A stretch of DNA of 17,878 nt from Deltaproteobacteria bacterium (GTDB lineage Bacteria > Desulfobacterota > UBA8473): NCBI GenBank assembly GCA_030623035.1, contig JAUXFK010000026.1, positions 1 to 17,878 on the forward strand, read 5' to 3'. Under the pieces are notes generated by a model. The model made no database searches, was not told where the DNA came from, and saw only the letters and a program-made list of their open reading frames with translations. This document shows, in pieces, positions 1 to 7,725 of the stretch (its first letter is position 1; each line of letters begins with the position of its first letter). The translations under genes were made by a program, and so were the position numbers.

Positions 1-2
1 CT

Positions 3-179
3 CTCTTTGAAGTTCTTGAGCTTCATGAAGCGATAATTGCTTCTTCAGGCGGTTTACGTGGGATTCGAGACATTAGAGCACTTAAATCTGCAATCAATCA
101 ACCTCGGCTTACTTTCGGTCAGACCGATCCCTATCCAGACCTTATTTCAAAAGCAACAGCCCTCTGTTTTTCCCTCGTC
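3..179 (+). pseudogene. doc: Death-on-curing (Doc/Fic) toxin fragment, truncated
   Basis: Frame 3 from the window edge reads LFEVLELHEAIIASSGGLRG, then IRDIRALKSAINQPRLTFGQ, TDPYPDLISKATALCFSLV. This is the typical first half of a Doc toxin: the LHE helix, the SGG(L)xGxRD turn, the L.SA..QP..TFG segment and the YP...KAAAL..SLV helix. Doc toxins of type II toxin-antitoxin systems modify EF-Tu through an HPFxDGNKR active-site loop, which should follow SLV directly. Here the frame instead runs into MIRIETCQTSR, encoded by CAGAC-rich sequence, and ends at 425 with no catalytic loop. The gene is therefore broken at about 178. Its 5' end and any antitoxin (Phd-like) lie outside the window. The family call is by pattern recognition and I am fairly sure of it; the loss of the active site is seen directly. 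Confidence 0.75.
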
Positions 180-184
180 ATGAT

Positions 185-290
185 AAGGATTGAAACATGT
201 CAGACAAGCAGATGGTCAGACAATCAGACGACAGATTATCAGAAGCAAGGGTTGAAACATGTCTGTTCTATGTCTGTCTGTTGTCTGTAT
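185..290. repeat. CAGAC-rich low-complexity stretch with a 17-bp direct repeat
   Basis: AAGGRTTGAAACATGTC occurs at 185-201 and 247-263 (one mismatch, 62-base period). Between the copies the sequence is dominated by CAGAC/CAGA units, including GTCAGACAA at 199-207 and 215-223. After the second copy it turns to the complementary GTCTG units (262-287), so a weak hairpin could form. It sits exactly at the break in the doc fragment. I see no coding content. Confidence 0.5.
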
Positions 291-300
291 TTAATTACTA

Positions 301-539
301 AAAATATTTTGAGTGTAACCTCTTTTCGTCGAGCACATTATAAATCTCCATCGTGTATCAAGCCGGTCGCTTGTTTCTTGTTGCTTGTTATACGCAAGAA
401 CCCGCTCAAACCCCATGAAAGATGATAGAAAGATAGGCCAATTGTCAAATTTATGTGATGCAAAAGTGTAGTTCATAAGAAGCAACAAGAAATTAGCGAC
501 CGGCAATGACAACGAAAAAAGGTTACACTCAAATATTTT
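301..539. repeat. Long interrupted inverted repeat upstream of mnmG
   Basis: The left arm (301-329 and 360-391) and the right arm (477-539) are inverted copies. AAATATTTTGAGTGTAACCT at 302-321 matches the reverse complement of 520-538, with one base inserted. GCCGGTCGC followed by TTTCTTGTTGCTT matches the reverse complement of 482-503. The left arm has about 30 extra bases between the two matching blocks. The arms enclose about 85 bases with no gene. The layout suits a miniature inverted-repeat element or a stable hairpin. I see no transposase. The right arm ends 28 bases before the mnmG start, so it lies in the mnmG leader. Confidence 0.6.
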
Positions 540-567
540 ACTGAATCGCTTTTGCGGGGGTGTTGTC

Positions 568-2445
568 TTGTCAATATATCCAAAGGAATACGATGTTATT
601 GTGGTCGGTAGCGGGCATGCCGGTTGTGAGGCTGCTTTGGCTGCTTCTCGAATGAAATGTAAAACCCTGCTTATAACCATAAACCTCGATAATATTGCAA
701 TGATGTCATGCAATCCAGCCATTGGAGGGTTGGCGAAAGGTCAGCTCGTTAAGGAGATAGATGCCCTGGGCGGAGAGATGGCAAAAAATATAGACGAAAC
801 CGGCATACAATTCAGGATATTAAACACAAAGAAAGGGCCTGCAGTCAGATCATCCAGGGCACAAGCCGACAGGCAGGCTTACCATTTACGCATGAAGAGG
901 ATTTTAGAGAATCAGGAAGGCCTGGATATAAAACAGGCCTTTGTAGATAGTATTTTGCTAAAAAAAAATACAGCTTGCGGTATTAAGACCAGTATTGGCG
1001 AATCTTTTATTTCAAAGACAGTTATTATTACTACGGGCACTTTCCTGAACGGGGTAATACATATAGGTCTTGAACACTTCCCATCAGGGAGGATGGGTGA
1101 TCCTTCATCAAAAAGACTCTCTGAAAATCTTTTGGATTTAGGATTTCAATTGGGAAGATTGAAGACCGGAACGACCCCTCGAATCGATGGAAAGACAATC
1201 GATTTTCAAAAACTTGAACCACAGTGTGGGGATGATCCACCAGTCCCTTTTTCTTTCTCAACCAAGAAGATAGAGCAGCCACAGGTTCCATGTTATATTA
1301 CATATACGAATCAAAAGACCCATGAGATAATAAGAAGCGGTTTAGACCGTTCCCCATTGTATATGGGGATTATAAAAGGAGTTGGAGTGAGATACTGTCC
1401 TTCCATTGAAGATAAGGTGATGCGTTTTTCAGAAAAGTTACGGCATCAGATATTCTTAGAACCGGAAGGAGTGGATACAGTTGAGATATATCCAAATGGT
1501 CTATCCACCAGTCTTCCCTCTGATATACAGTTGAAAATGCTAAGGAGTATAAAAGGATTGGAACATATAGAGATAATGAGACCAGGATATGGTATTGAGT
1601 ATGACTATATTGACCCTACTCAATTGAAGTTGACTCTGGAGACCAAACTTATTGACAACCTTTTCTGTGCCGGTCAAATTAATGGAACCACCGGTTATGA
1701 GGAGGCTGCAGCTCAAGGCATTATGGCAGGGATCAATGCCGCCCTTCAAATACATGAAGGAAGAACTTTTATTCTTGACAGGTCTGAGGCATATATAGGG
1801 GTTTTAATAGACGACCTGGTCACCAAGGGGACAGATGAGCCTTATCGGATGTTTACTTCAAGGGCAGAGTATCGATTGTTGTTGAGAGAAGACAACGCAG
1901 ATTTGAGGTTACGAGAGAAAGGTTACCACCTCGGATTGGTAAGTGATGAAGACTATCTTAGCTTTAAGTCAAAGGCCAGGGCTATTAAAGAAGAGATAGA
2001 AAGACTTGGAACAAAAAAGATAAGTCCCTGTAAAAAAATAAACGATAGACTGGCCAAGATAGGAAGTAACTCCATAAATAATGTAGCCAGTATGGAGGAG
2101 ATTTTAAGGCGGCCGGAGATATCATATGAGAATCTAAAATTAATTGATGATTCATCCACGATAGAATTATCAAAGGATGAAGCCCAGCAGGTTGAAGTTC
2201 AAATCAAATACAAGGGCTATATTGATCGACAGAGAGAAGAAATAGAGAAGTTCAAAAAGATGGAGAAGTTAAAGATACCGGAAGATATTGACTTTAAAAA
2301 TATCCCCGGATTATCTAATGAAGTTAGAGAAAAGATGGTTAGAATCAAACCCATTACTTTAGGACAGGCATCTCGTATCTCTGGAGTTACACCTGCTGCA
2401 ATTTCTATTCTTATGGTATATATGAAGAAGTTAGGGTATATATAG
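568..2445 (+). CDS. mnmG: tRNA uridine-5-carboxymethylaminomethyl modification enzyme MnmG (GidA)
   Basis: FAD-binding partner of MnmE. The complex modifies the wobble U34 of certain tRNAs in the cytoplasm, using methylene-THF, FAD and NADH. At 625 aa the protein is full length for the family. The N-terminal Rossmann fold shows GSGHAG at residues 14-19. The family signatures CNPAIGG, YCPSIEDKVMRF, GQINGTTGYEEAAAQG and TSRAEYRLLLREDNADLRL are all present, followed by the helical MnmE- and tRNA-binding C-terminus. The start is TTG at 568, with the G-run GGGGGTG six bases upstream; no ATG lies close in frame. mnmE is not adjacent in this window. The gene stands alone: upstream is repeat and pseudogene DNA, downstream 410 bases without a gene. 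Identification is secure. Confidence 0.97.
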   Translation: MSIYPKEYDVIVVGSGHAGCEAALAASRMKCKTLLITINLDNIAMMSCNPAIGGLAKGQLVKEIDALGGEMAKNIDETGIQFRILNTKKGPAVRSSRAQADRQAYHLRMKRILENQEGLDIKQAFVDSILLKKNTACGIKTSIGESFISKTVIITTGTFLNGVIHIGLEHFPSGRMGDPSSKRLSENLLDLGFQLGRLKTGTTPRIDGKTIDFQKLEPQCGDDPPVPFSFSTKKIEQPQVPCYITYTNQKTHEIIRSGLDRSPLYMGIIKGVGVRYCPSIEDKVMRFSEKLRHQIFLEPEGVDTVEIYPNGLSTSLPSDIQLKMLRSIKGLEHIEIMRPGYGIEYDYIDPTQLKLTLETKLIDNLFCAGQINGTTGYEEAAAQGIMAGINAALQIHEGRTFILDRSEAYIGVLIDDLVTKGTDEPYRMFTSRAEYRLLLREDNADLRLREKGYHLGLVSDEDYLSFKSKARAIKEEIERLGTKKISPCKKINDRLAKIGSNSINNVASMEEILRRPEISYENLKLIDDSSTIELSKDEAQQVEVQIKYKGYIDRQREEIEKFKKMEKLKIPEDIDFKNIPGLSNEVREKMVRIKPITLGQASRISGVTPAAISILMVYMKKLGYI

Positions 2446-2528
2446 TTTTATTATTATGAGAGTTTTTAAATTTGTTGCAATAATAGGGATGTTGGTTTAT
2501 TATTAATAGTATCTTTCAATAAAGATTG

Positions 2529-2590
2529 TGAAGACTGTCGCTTTAGTGTCCCTCTCGGGGATGGTTGAAACCCCTAGCGTTTAAGCGAAG
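2529..2590 (+). other. Structured noncoding segment after mnmG
   Basis: Several short stems lie close together: CGCTT (2539-2543) with AAGCG, TCCC(TCTC)GGGGA at about 2549-2561, and GGGG..GGTTGAAACCCC at 2557-2574. No reading frame of note is present. Together with the hairpin at 2721-2756 this resembles the structured ends of IS200/IS605-type elements, but no transposase or TnpB gene is present. The assignment is tentative. Confidence 0.3.
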
Positions 2591-2615
2591 CAATTTTACG
2601 TTGTCGACAGGCGAC

Positions 2616-2697
2616 TTGTCATTCCGGCCATAGAGCCGGAATCCAGGGAATAAGATTCTTGGGATTTCTGGGTGCCGGATTGAGTCCGGCATGACAA
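2616..2697. repeat. TGTCATTCCGG-type imperfect palindromic repeat
   Basis: The stretch begins TTGTCATTCCGG and ends CCGGCATGACAA, which pair with one mismatch. Inside are further complementary blocks: AGCCGGAATCCAGG at 2634-2647, and TTCTGGGTGCCGG at 2666-2678. Repeats of this kind, with TGTCATTCCGG ends, are widespread intergenic elements in Desulfobacterota and other bacteria. There is no coding content. It could fold into a long hairpin between mnmG and hsp20. Confidence 0.7.
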
Positions 2698-2702
2698 AAA
2701 CA

Positions 2703-2756
2703 GTTGATTTTAATCAACCCAACATAGAACCCCTCGTCTTATAGACGAGGGATGTT
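2703..2756. repeat. Hairpin pair resembling an IS200/IS605-type end
   Basis: Two hairpins follow each other. GTTGATT-TT-AATCAAC lies at 2703-2718. At 2731-2751 there is a perfect 9-bp stem, CCCTCGTCT-TAT-AGACGAGGG, extended by AACAT (2721-2725) pairing with ATGTT (2752-2756). Subterminal hairpins like CCCTCGTC..GACGAGGG followed by ATGTTCAG resemble the ends of IS200/IS605 elements. A decayed end or solo element is the likeliest reading. It could also terminate mnmG transcripts, but no T-tract follows. Confidence 0.45.
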
Positions 2757-2855
2757 CAGTTTATTAAGATGGCGAAACAATTGATGTGTTTTTTTGATTT
2801 GGGATAGGCTTCAAAAAACGATGTCCCTTAAGTTCACATAAGGAGAGATGAGAAA

Positions 2856-3299
2856 ATGGAGTACGATAATTTGTTTGATCATATTAGAAATATCAATTTA
2901 GAGATGGAACGCCATTTTTATCGTTTATTTAGTCCCAAAAATCCCCTTCAATCTTTACCTGAAGAAAAATGGCAGCCTTTTACGGATGTATACGAGACAG
3001 GAGATACTTTTGTGATTAAGTTGGAGCTGGCAGGGACTAAAAAGGAAGACCTTTCTGTGAATATCTGGCAGAATCGGCTTGCGATTCGAGGGATAAGAAG
3101 AGACTCACCCCCCAATGAAAAGAGGATATACCACCAGGTTGAGATCAATTATAGTGAGTTTGAGAGGGCAGTGATTCTACCTGAGACGATGAAGGAGGAT
3201 GCTATAAAGGCGGAATTCAATGACGGCTTTTTGGTAATCACGATACCCAAAGAGCAAACCCATGTGGAAGAAAAAACCCTGGAAATAGAAGTTAAATAG
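2856..3299 (+). CDS. Small heat-shock protein, Hsp20/alpha-crystallin family
   Basis: ATP-independent holdase chaperone of 147 aa, usual for bacterial Hsp20. The N-terminal arm (about 1-40) is followed by an alpha-crystallin domain (about 42-140), from FTDVYETGDTFVIKLELAG through the beta-sandwich to AEFNDGFLVITIPK, which matches the family's A-x-x-x-NG(V/F)L motif. A short charged tail follows; the IxI motif is weak (EIEVK). The ATG has a good ribosome site, AAGGAGAG (about 2840-2847). Only ten bases separate it from lon, whose ribosome site overlaps the hsp20 stop codon, so the two are very probably one transcript: a holdase together with the protease that clears misfolded protein. I did not find a clear heat-shock promoter or CIRCE element upstream. 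Confidence 0.95.
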   Translation: MEYDNLFDHIRNINLEMERHFYRLFSPKNPLQSLPEEKWQPFTDVYETGDTFVIKLELAGTKKEDLSVNIWQNRLAIRGIRRDSPPNEKRIYHQVEINYSEFERAVILPETMKEDAIKAEFNDGFLVITIPKEQTHVEEKTLEIEVK

Positions 3300-3309
3300 G
3301 AGAGATTAT

Positions 3310-5715
3310 ATGGACATATTAGATTCGGAAAATCTAGTCGAAGGAGATCCGATAAAAGACAATATAGATGAACATAATATACCAGGGGAAGTACCTATTA
3401 TTCCAATCAGTGATATGGTTATCTATCCTCATACAATTGTTCCCCTTGCTACATCGGATAAGAGGGGAACCGACGCTGTCGATTATGCAATGTCCCAGAA
3501 CAGAATGATAGGCGCTGTCGCTATGAAATCAAAGGAAAGTGAAGAGATATCCAAAGATGACCTCTATGAGATTGGTTCAGTGATGGTTGTGCATAAGATG
3601 TTGAAGATGCCGGATGGAAGTATGAGACTCATCATACAAGGGATCGCAAAGATGAGGGTCCTTGAATACATAACAGATAAACCTTTTTTTAAGGCAAAAA
3701 TAGAGGTGATTGAGGAAAAGGAAGAGTTTAATCAGAGAATAGAGGCGCTGATGAGGACAGTGTCTAACCAGTACCAAAAGATGGTAAACTTGCTTCCTTA
3801 CATCCCAGAAGAGTTACAGGCGGCTGTTATGAATATTGATAAACCGATTAAGCTTGCCTATTTTGTAGCAACCATGGTTAAGATGAAACTGGAAGAGAGA
3901 CAGCGGATATTAGAGACGGATAATGTTGAAGAGAAACTCTCTAAGGTTTCATCGATAATACACCGAGAAATGGAGCTCTTAGAACTTGGTGGGAAGATTC
4001 AATCTCAGGTACAAAACGAGATGACTAAGTCCCAAAGAGAATACTATCTTAGAGAGCAGTTGAAGGCCATCAGACAGGAACTGGGTGAGGAAGATGAAAG
4101 GCAGGCAGAGGCAAACGAGATTCGAGCCAAAATAGATGCAGCCAACTTACCAGATTATGTATTAAAAGAGGTAGAGAAAGAGTTAGCTCGATTCGAAAGA
4201 TTACCACCTGCATCAGCAGAGTATACTGTTATTAGGACTTATCTTGACTGGCTTATAGAGCTTCCCTGGAATAAGGGAACAGAAGATAACCTTGATCTTA
4301 AAAGAGCAAAAAAAATATTAGAGGAAGACCACTATGATTTGAAGGAAGTCAAAGAGAGGGTCATAGAATATTTGGCTGTAAGGAAATTGAAGGAAGAGAT
4401 GAAAGGCCCGATTCTCTGTTTTGTAGGCCCTCCGGGTGTAGGTAAGACTTCCATGGGTCAGTCTATTGCCAGAGCATTGGGAAGAAAGTTCTTCAGAATG
4501 TCATTGGGGGGGATACGGGATGAGGCCGAGATGCGTGGCCATCGACGTACGTATGTCGGTGCTATGCCCGGCCGTATAATCCAGGGGATCAAACGGGTTG
4601 AATCGAATAATCCTGTTTTCATGTTGGATGAGATAGATAAGGTTGGTGCTGATTTCAGGGGAGACCCGTCCTCCGCACTTCTCGAGATTTTAGACCCTGA
4701 GCAGAATAGCACCTTTAGTGATCACTATGTGGATATCCCATTTGATTTATCGAAGACTATGTTTATTACCACAGCAAATGTAATGGAGACTATTCAACCG
4801 GCCCTTCGAGATCGGATGGAGGTTCTTAGATTATCTGGATATACTGATGTAGAAAAGGTCGGCATTGCTGAAAAGTACCTGATACCCAAACAGCTAGAGG
4901 AACATGGCTTAAAGCCGGAAAACATTTCTTTTAACAAGAAGGGTATAAGAAAGATTATCACGAGTTACACCAGAGAAGCCGGGGTTAGAAACCTTGAGAG
5001 ACAGATTGCAAGGGCATGTAGAAAAGTGGCTTATAAAGTCGCAGAAGGAAAGAAGGAGAAGACCGTTGTGTCACCGGATTCTTTGTATGATCTTTTAGGA
5101 CCTGAACTGGTTTTTCCGGAGGTGGCGAAGAGAACTTCCAATGCTGGAGTGGCTACTGGGCTTGCATGGACAGAAGCAGGAGGAGATGTGCTCTTTATTG
5201 AGGCAATAAAGATGCCGGGGAAAAAGGGTTTTTCTCTTACCGGTAACATGGGAGATGTTATGCAGGAATCGGCAAAGGCTGCTTTTAGTTATATCCGTTC
5301 TAAGACAAAAGAACTCGGTATTGCCCCGGAGTTCTTTGAAAATTATGACCTTCACCTCCATGTTCCGGCTGGTGCAATACCTAAGGATGGGCCTTCTGCT
5401 GGGATAACAATGGCCTCGGCAATAACTTCCATCCTTACTGAAAAGCCTGTAAGGAGCGATATTGCAATGACAGGAGAGATAACCCTAAGTGGCAATGTCC
5501 TTCCAATAGGGGGGGTCAAAGAGAAGGTGTTGGCTGCCAAGCGAGCCGGGCTTAAGACGGTAATTTTACCCCAAAGAAATAAGAACGATGTTGAGGAGAT
5601 TGATAGGGAATTAAAAAAAGGCATGGAATTTGTATTTGTTGAAAAGGTTGATGAGGTATTGAAGATGGCCTTTTCAGAAAAGCCTAAGACGAAAACGAAA
5701 AGGTTGTCTGTTTGA
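3310..5715 (+). CDS. lon: ATP-dependent protease Lon
   Basis: Cytosolic AAA+ serine protease, 801 aa, full length for LonA. The order is an acidic N-terminal extension (1-28), the LON substrate-binding domain (about 29-220), a coiled linker, the AAA+ module, and the S16 peptidase domain (about 600-790). Walker A is GPPGVGKT (373-380) and Walker B FMLDEIDK has D440/E441. The catalytic dyad is Ser696 in PKDGPSAG and Lys739 in GVKEKVLAAK. Their 43-residue spacing equals that of E. coli Ser679/Lys722. The start is ATG with AGGAGA overlapping the hsp20 stop codon, so translation is probably coupled. About two bases after its TGA stop comes a decayed copy of the post-stop repeat family. Nothing is missing from the active sites. 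Confidence 0.98.
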   Translation: MDILDSENLVEGDPIKDNIDEHNIPGEVPIIPISDMVIYPHTIVPLATSDKRGTDAVDYAMSQNRMIGAVAMKSKESEEISKDDLYEIGSVMVVHKMLKMPDGSMRLIIQGIAKMRVLEYITDKPFFKAKIEVIEEKEEFNQRIEALMRTVSNQYQKMVNLLPYIPEELQAAVMNIDKPIKLAYFVATMVKMKLEERQRILETDNVEEKLSKVSSIIHREMELLELGGKIQSQVQNEMTKSQREYYLREQLKAIRQELGEEDERQAEANEIRAKIDAANLPDYVLKEVEKELARFERLPPASAEYTVIRTYLDWLIELPWNKGTEDNLDLKRAKKILEEDHYDLKEVKERVIEYLAVRKLKEEMKGPILCFVGPPGVGKTSMGQSIARALGRKFFRMSLGGIRDEAEMRGHRRTYVGAMPGRIIQGIKRVESNNPVFMLDEIDKVGADFRGDPSSALLEILDPEQNSTFSDHYVDIPFDLSKTMFITTANVMETIQPALRDRMEVLRLSGYTDVEKVGIAEKYLIPKQLEEHGLKPENISFNKKGIRKIITSYTREAGVRNLERQIARACRKVAYKVAEGKKEKTVVSPDSLYDLLGPELVFPEVAKRTSNAGVATGLAWTEAGGDVLFIEAIKMPGKKGFSLTGNMGDVMQESAKAAFSYIRSKTKELGIAPEFFENYDLHLHVPAGAIPKDGPSAGITMASAITSILTEKPVRSDIAMTGEITLSGNVLPIGGVKEKVLAAKRAGLKTVILPQRNKNDVEEIDRELKKGMEFVFVEKVDEVLKMAFSEKPKTKTKRLSV

Positions 5716-5717
5716 CC

Positions 5718-5794
5718 AGTGCCTTTTTTAAAAGAAATGTAATTGTTTAGCCATTTTAAGAACCATCCAAATCATTATTAGGCTAAACAGTTAC
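5718..5794 (+). repeat. Post-stop repeat, short type, decayed copy after lon
   Basis: AGTGCC begins two bases after the lon stop. AGAAATGT follows at 5733-5740, then ACCATCCAAATCATTATTAGG and CTAAACAGTTAC up to 5794. The right part matches 12317-12350 and the reverse complement of 16634-16670. This copy can also fold: GTAATTGTTTAGCC (5739-5752) pairs with GGCTAAACAGTTAC (5781-5794) with one mismatch over a 28-base loop. No T-tract follows, so a simple intrinsic terminator is unlikely. The left part is weakly conserved and its assignment to the family is less sure than the right part. Confidence 0.55.
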
Positions 5795-5825
5795 AAAGAT
5801 ATATAAATAATAGGGGGGGTACTCT

Positions 5826-6470
5826 ATGGGCTTTGAGCGTTGCCGTCAACAGATGGTTGATAAACAGCTTAAAAGGAGGGGGATACTCGATTATGGCATA
5901 CTGGAAGCAATGGGAAAGGTTCCAAGACACAGATTCGTTCCTCCTGAGTTGACTTTATCCGCTTACCATGATGGCCCTCTTTCTATTGGAAAAGGGCAGA
6001 CCATATCGCAGCCATATATGGTGGCCTTAATGACTGAATGCTTGGAGTTAGAGGGAAAAGAAAAGATTTTAGAGATTGGAACAGGATCAGGGTATCAGAC
6101 AGCAATACTGGCAGAACTCGCTAAGAAGATATTTACGATAGAGATTCATAAATGCCTTTCTGATAAAGCAAGGGGGCTTCTTACAGATATAGGCTACAAG
6201 AATATAGAGTTCAGGATCGGCGATGGAAGCAAAGGATGGGAAGAGGAGGCTCCTTTTCATGGTATTATCGTTACTGCGGGAGCACCTGAAATTCCTGTTT
6301 CTTTAATGGAACAGTTAATCGATGGAGGAAGACTGGTTGTGCCGGTTGGGGCCAGGTCTTTACAGACGCTTTACAAGATCACCAAGCAAGGAGATAGCTT
6401 TAATAAGAAAGAATTTACAAGCTGTGTCTTTGTCCCCTTGCTTGGAGAATACGGATGGAAAGAGAATTAA
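5826..6470 (+). CDS. pcm: Protein-L-isoaspartate O-methyltransferase
   Basis: Uses S-adenosylmethionine to methylate L-isoaspartyl residues in aged proteins, starting their repair; cytosolic. At 214 aa it is typical of bacterial PCMT. Near residue 50-65 is GKGQTISQPYMVALMTE, the family's substrate-binding segment. SAM motif I is ILEIGTGSGYQTAILAEL (about 80-97). It is followed by IFTIEI (the acidic post-I residue), the FRIGDGSKGW loop and IIVTAGAPEIP. The C-terminus VFVPLLGEYGW is typical of the family. The ATG start is preceded by a G-run (5813-5819) as the ribosome site. It follows lon by 110 bases in the same direction, so protein repair sits next to proteolysis and chaperoning, perhaps co-transcribed. 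An end of the post-stop repeat begins two bases after its TAA. Confidence 0.96.
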   Translation: MGFERCRQQMVDKQLKRRGILDYGILEAMGKVPRHRFVPPELTLSAYHDGPLSIGKGQTISQPYMVALMTECLELEGKEKILEIGTGSGYQTAILAELAKKIFTIEIHKCLSDKARGLLTDIGYKNIEFRIGDGSKGWEEEAPFHGIIVTAGAPEIPVSLMEQLIDGGRLVVPVGARSLQTLYKITKQGDSFNKKEFTSCVFVPLLGEYGWKEN

Positions 6471-6472
6471 CC

Positions 6473-6615
6473 AGTGTCCATCCATAAATGAGCGATTTTG
6501 TTCAAGGTCAAGGAAGGCGAAGATTTTAACCACTCCGAAGAAATATAGCTTCGCATTTCACAGGGCAAGCAGGAATATATTGACATGTAGGGGCACAGTG
6601 CGATGTGCCCTTACA
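6473..6615 (+). mobile_element. MITE-like post-stop repeat, copy A (left part only)
   Basis: It begins AGTGTCCATCCATAAATG two bases after the pcm stop. It continues with TTTTGTTCAAGGTCAAGG and AAGGCGAAGATTTTAACC, as in copy B. About 38 extra bases (about 6531-6569) contain a small GAAG..CTTC stem. Then come CAGGAATATATTGACA and the hairpin TGTAGGGGCAC (6586-6596) / GTGCCCTTACA (6605-6615). The right half and right terminal repeat seen in copy B are missing. It is noncoding; the GTG in the hairpin makes a false start for the next gene. Confidence 0.75.
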
Positions 6616-6640
6616 TAGAGTTTTTAAAAGAGTCCAAAAC

Positions 6641-7723
6641 ATGAATTCAGGAAAGATGAAATTTTCAGGAAACTGTTTGCCCACAACAATTGGGAGTCTG
6701 CCCCATGTGGATGCCAAAGAATCCACCCAATTGATGCTTCGATACACACCTCGAATCCCTGCATGGGTCCAAATGCCAAAGCTTTCAAAAGAGGGTATGC
6801 TGGTACAATTCAGTGAAGGCATTCCAGGACTGGTATTTAAGGAAGGGAAATTATCCTTTCTAAATGAAGGCCAAGAATTTGAAGATGCCTTACTCAAATT
6901 TTATGAGGAGTATCTCTTCGCTTTAGATGGTACTTCAATAAAAGATTTAAAGAGGTTTGCCATCTCTTTGGAATATGCCTCCGGATTATACGCATTGTTC
7001 GATCTATTGGGATCGATTCCTACTTCACTTGATGCAATAAAATGTCAGATTACAGGGCCTTTTACCCTGGGGACCGGCTTGACAGATAAGACGGGGCGAT
7101 ATGCCTATTACGATCCGACCCTTAAAGATATAATAGTAAAAAGCTTGAGTTTGAAGGCGAAATGGCAGATAAGCAAGTTTAAACCATTTGGAGTTCCTGT
7201 AATCGTCTCAATCGATGAGCCTTCTTTAGTGGGCTATGGTTCATCTGCCTTTATAAGCGTCACAAAAGACGATATACAAAAGTCCCTTGAGGAGATAATC
7301 GGGGTTATTCACCTTGAAGAAGGCATAGCGGCAACGCATTGTTGTGAGAATACGGACTGGGCATTACTCCTTGAAACAGGTATAGACATCATTAGTTTCG
7401 ATGCGTATGGATTTTTTGATAATATCATTATATATGAAAATGAACTGAAGAAATTTATCGAGCGAGGGGGTATTATCGCCTGGGGAATTGTCCCAACCCA
7501 TGATACGGATGTCTTGTCTAGTGAGACAGTAGATTCTTTGATGTCAAGGTGGTTGGATAATATCCAAAGACTGACAGCAAAGGGGATTGACTTTAACAGG
7601 TTATTAAGACAATCATTGATTACCCCAAGTTGTGGAGCAGGATCGTTAAGCCTGGAATTGGCTGAAAAGGCCCTTGCACTTACTAAAGATCTGTCTGAAA
7701 AGATAATTAGAGAGTATTTATAA
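6641..7723 (+). CDS. MetE-core-like (UROD/MetE superfamily) methyltransferase
   Basis: A TIM-barrel protein of 360 aa, matching only the C-terminal catalytic half of cobalamin-independent methionine synthase. The N-terminal CLPTTIGSLPH is the usual opening of that half. Probable zinc ligands are His233 and Cys235 in THCCEN, and Cys331 in TPSCGAG. The fourth ligand position, Glu in MetE, seems to be Asp254 in ISFDAYG. ITGPFTLGTG and SIDEPSL fit the barrel. Short 'core-MetE' proteins of anaerobes are known to take the methyl group from a corrinoid protein instead of folate. That role, or another zinc-dependent thiol methylation, is inferred here. I start at ATG 6641. A longer start at GTG 6605 lies inside a repeat hairpin and adds residues foreign to the family. 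ATG 6656 is also possible. Confidence 0.8.
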   Translation: MNSGKMKFSGNCLPTTIGSLPHVDAKESTQLMLRYTPRIPAWVQMPKLSKEGMLVQFSEGIPGLVFKEGKLSFLNEGQEFEDALLKFYEEYLFALDGTSIKDLKRFAISLEYASGLYALFDLLGSIPTSLDAIKCQITGPFTLGTGLTDKTGRYAYYDPTLKDIIVKSLSLKAKWQISKFKPFGVPVIVSIDEPSLVGYGSSAFISVTKDDIQKSLEEIIGVIHLEEGIAATHCCENTDWALLLETGIDIISFDAYGFFDNIIIYENELKKFIERGGIIAWGIVPTHDTDVLSSETVDSLMSRWLDNIQRLTAKGIDFNRLLRQSLITPSCGAGSLSLELAEKALALTKDLSEKIIREYL

Positions 7724-7725
7724 GA

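Noticed and set aside
185..263. CRISPR-like repeat pair (GGATTGAAAC / GGGTTGAAAC, 62-base period)
   Set aside because: Only 17 bases repeat and there are two units. The intervening sequence is low-complexity CAGAC units, not unique spacers, and there are no cas genes.
180..425. Separate small gene (81 aa)
   Set aside because: It is the out-of-family continuation of the doc fragment through low-complexity and inverted-repeat DNA, with no ribosome site.
2562..2572. GGTTGAAAC as a CRISPR repeat remnant
   Set aside because: A single short match inside a hairpin-rich region; no array around it.
2775..2850. Heat-shock (sigma32) promoter or CIRCE operator before hsp20
   Set aside because: No CTTGAAA-type -35 with a matching -10, and no TTAGCACTC inverted repeat, could be found.
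5739..5794. Rho-independent terminator of lon
   Set aside because: The 14-bp stem has a 28-base loop and no T-tract follows; the sequence is repeated elsewhere, so it is better called a repeat.
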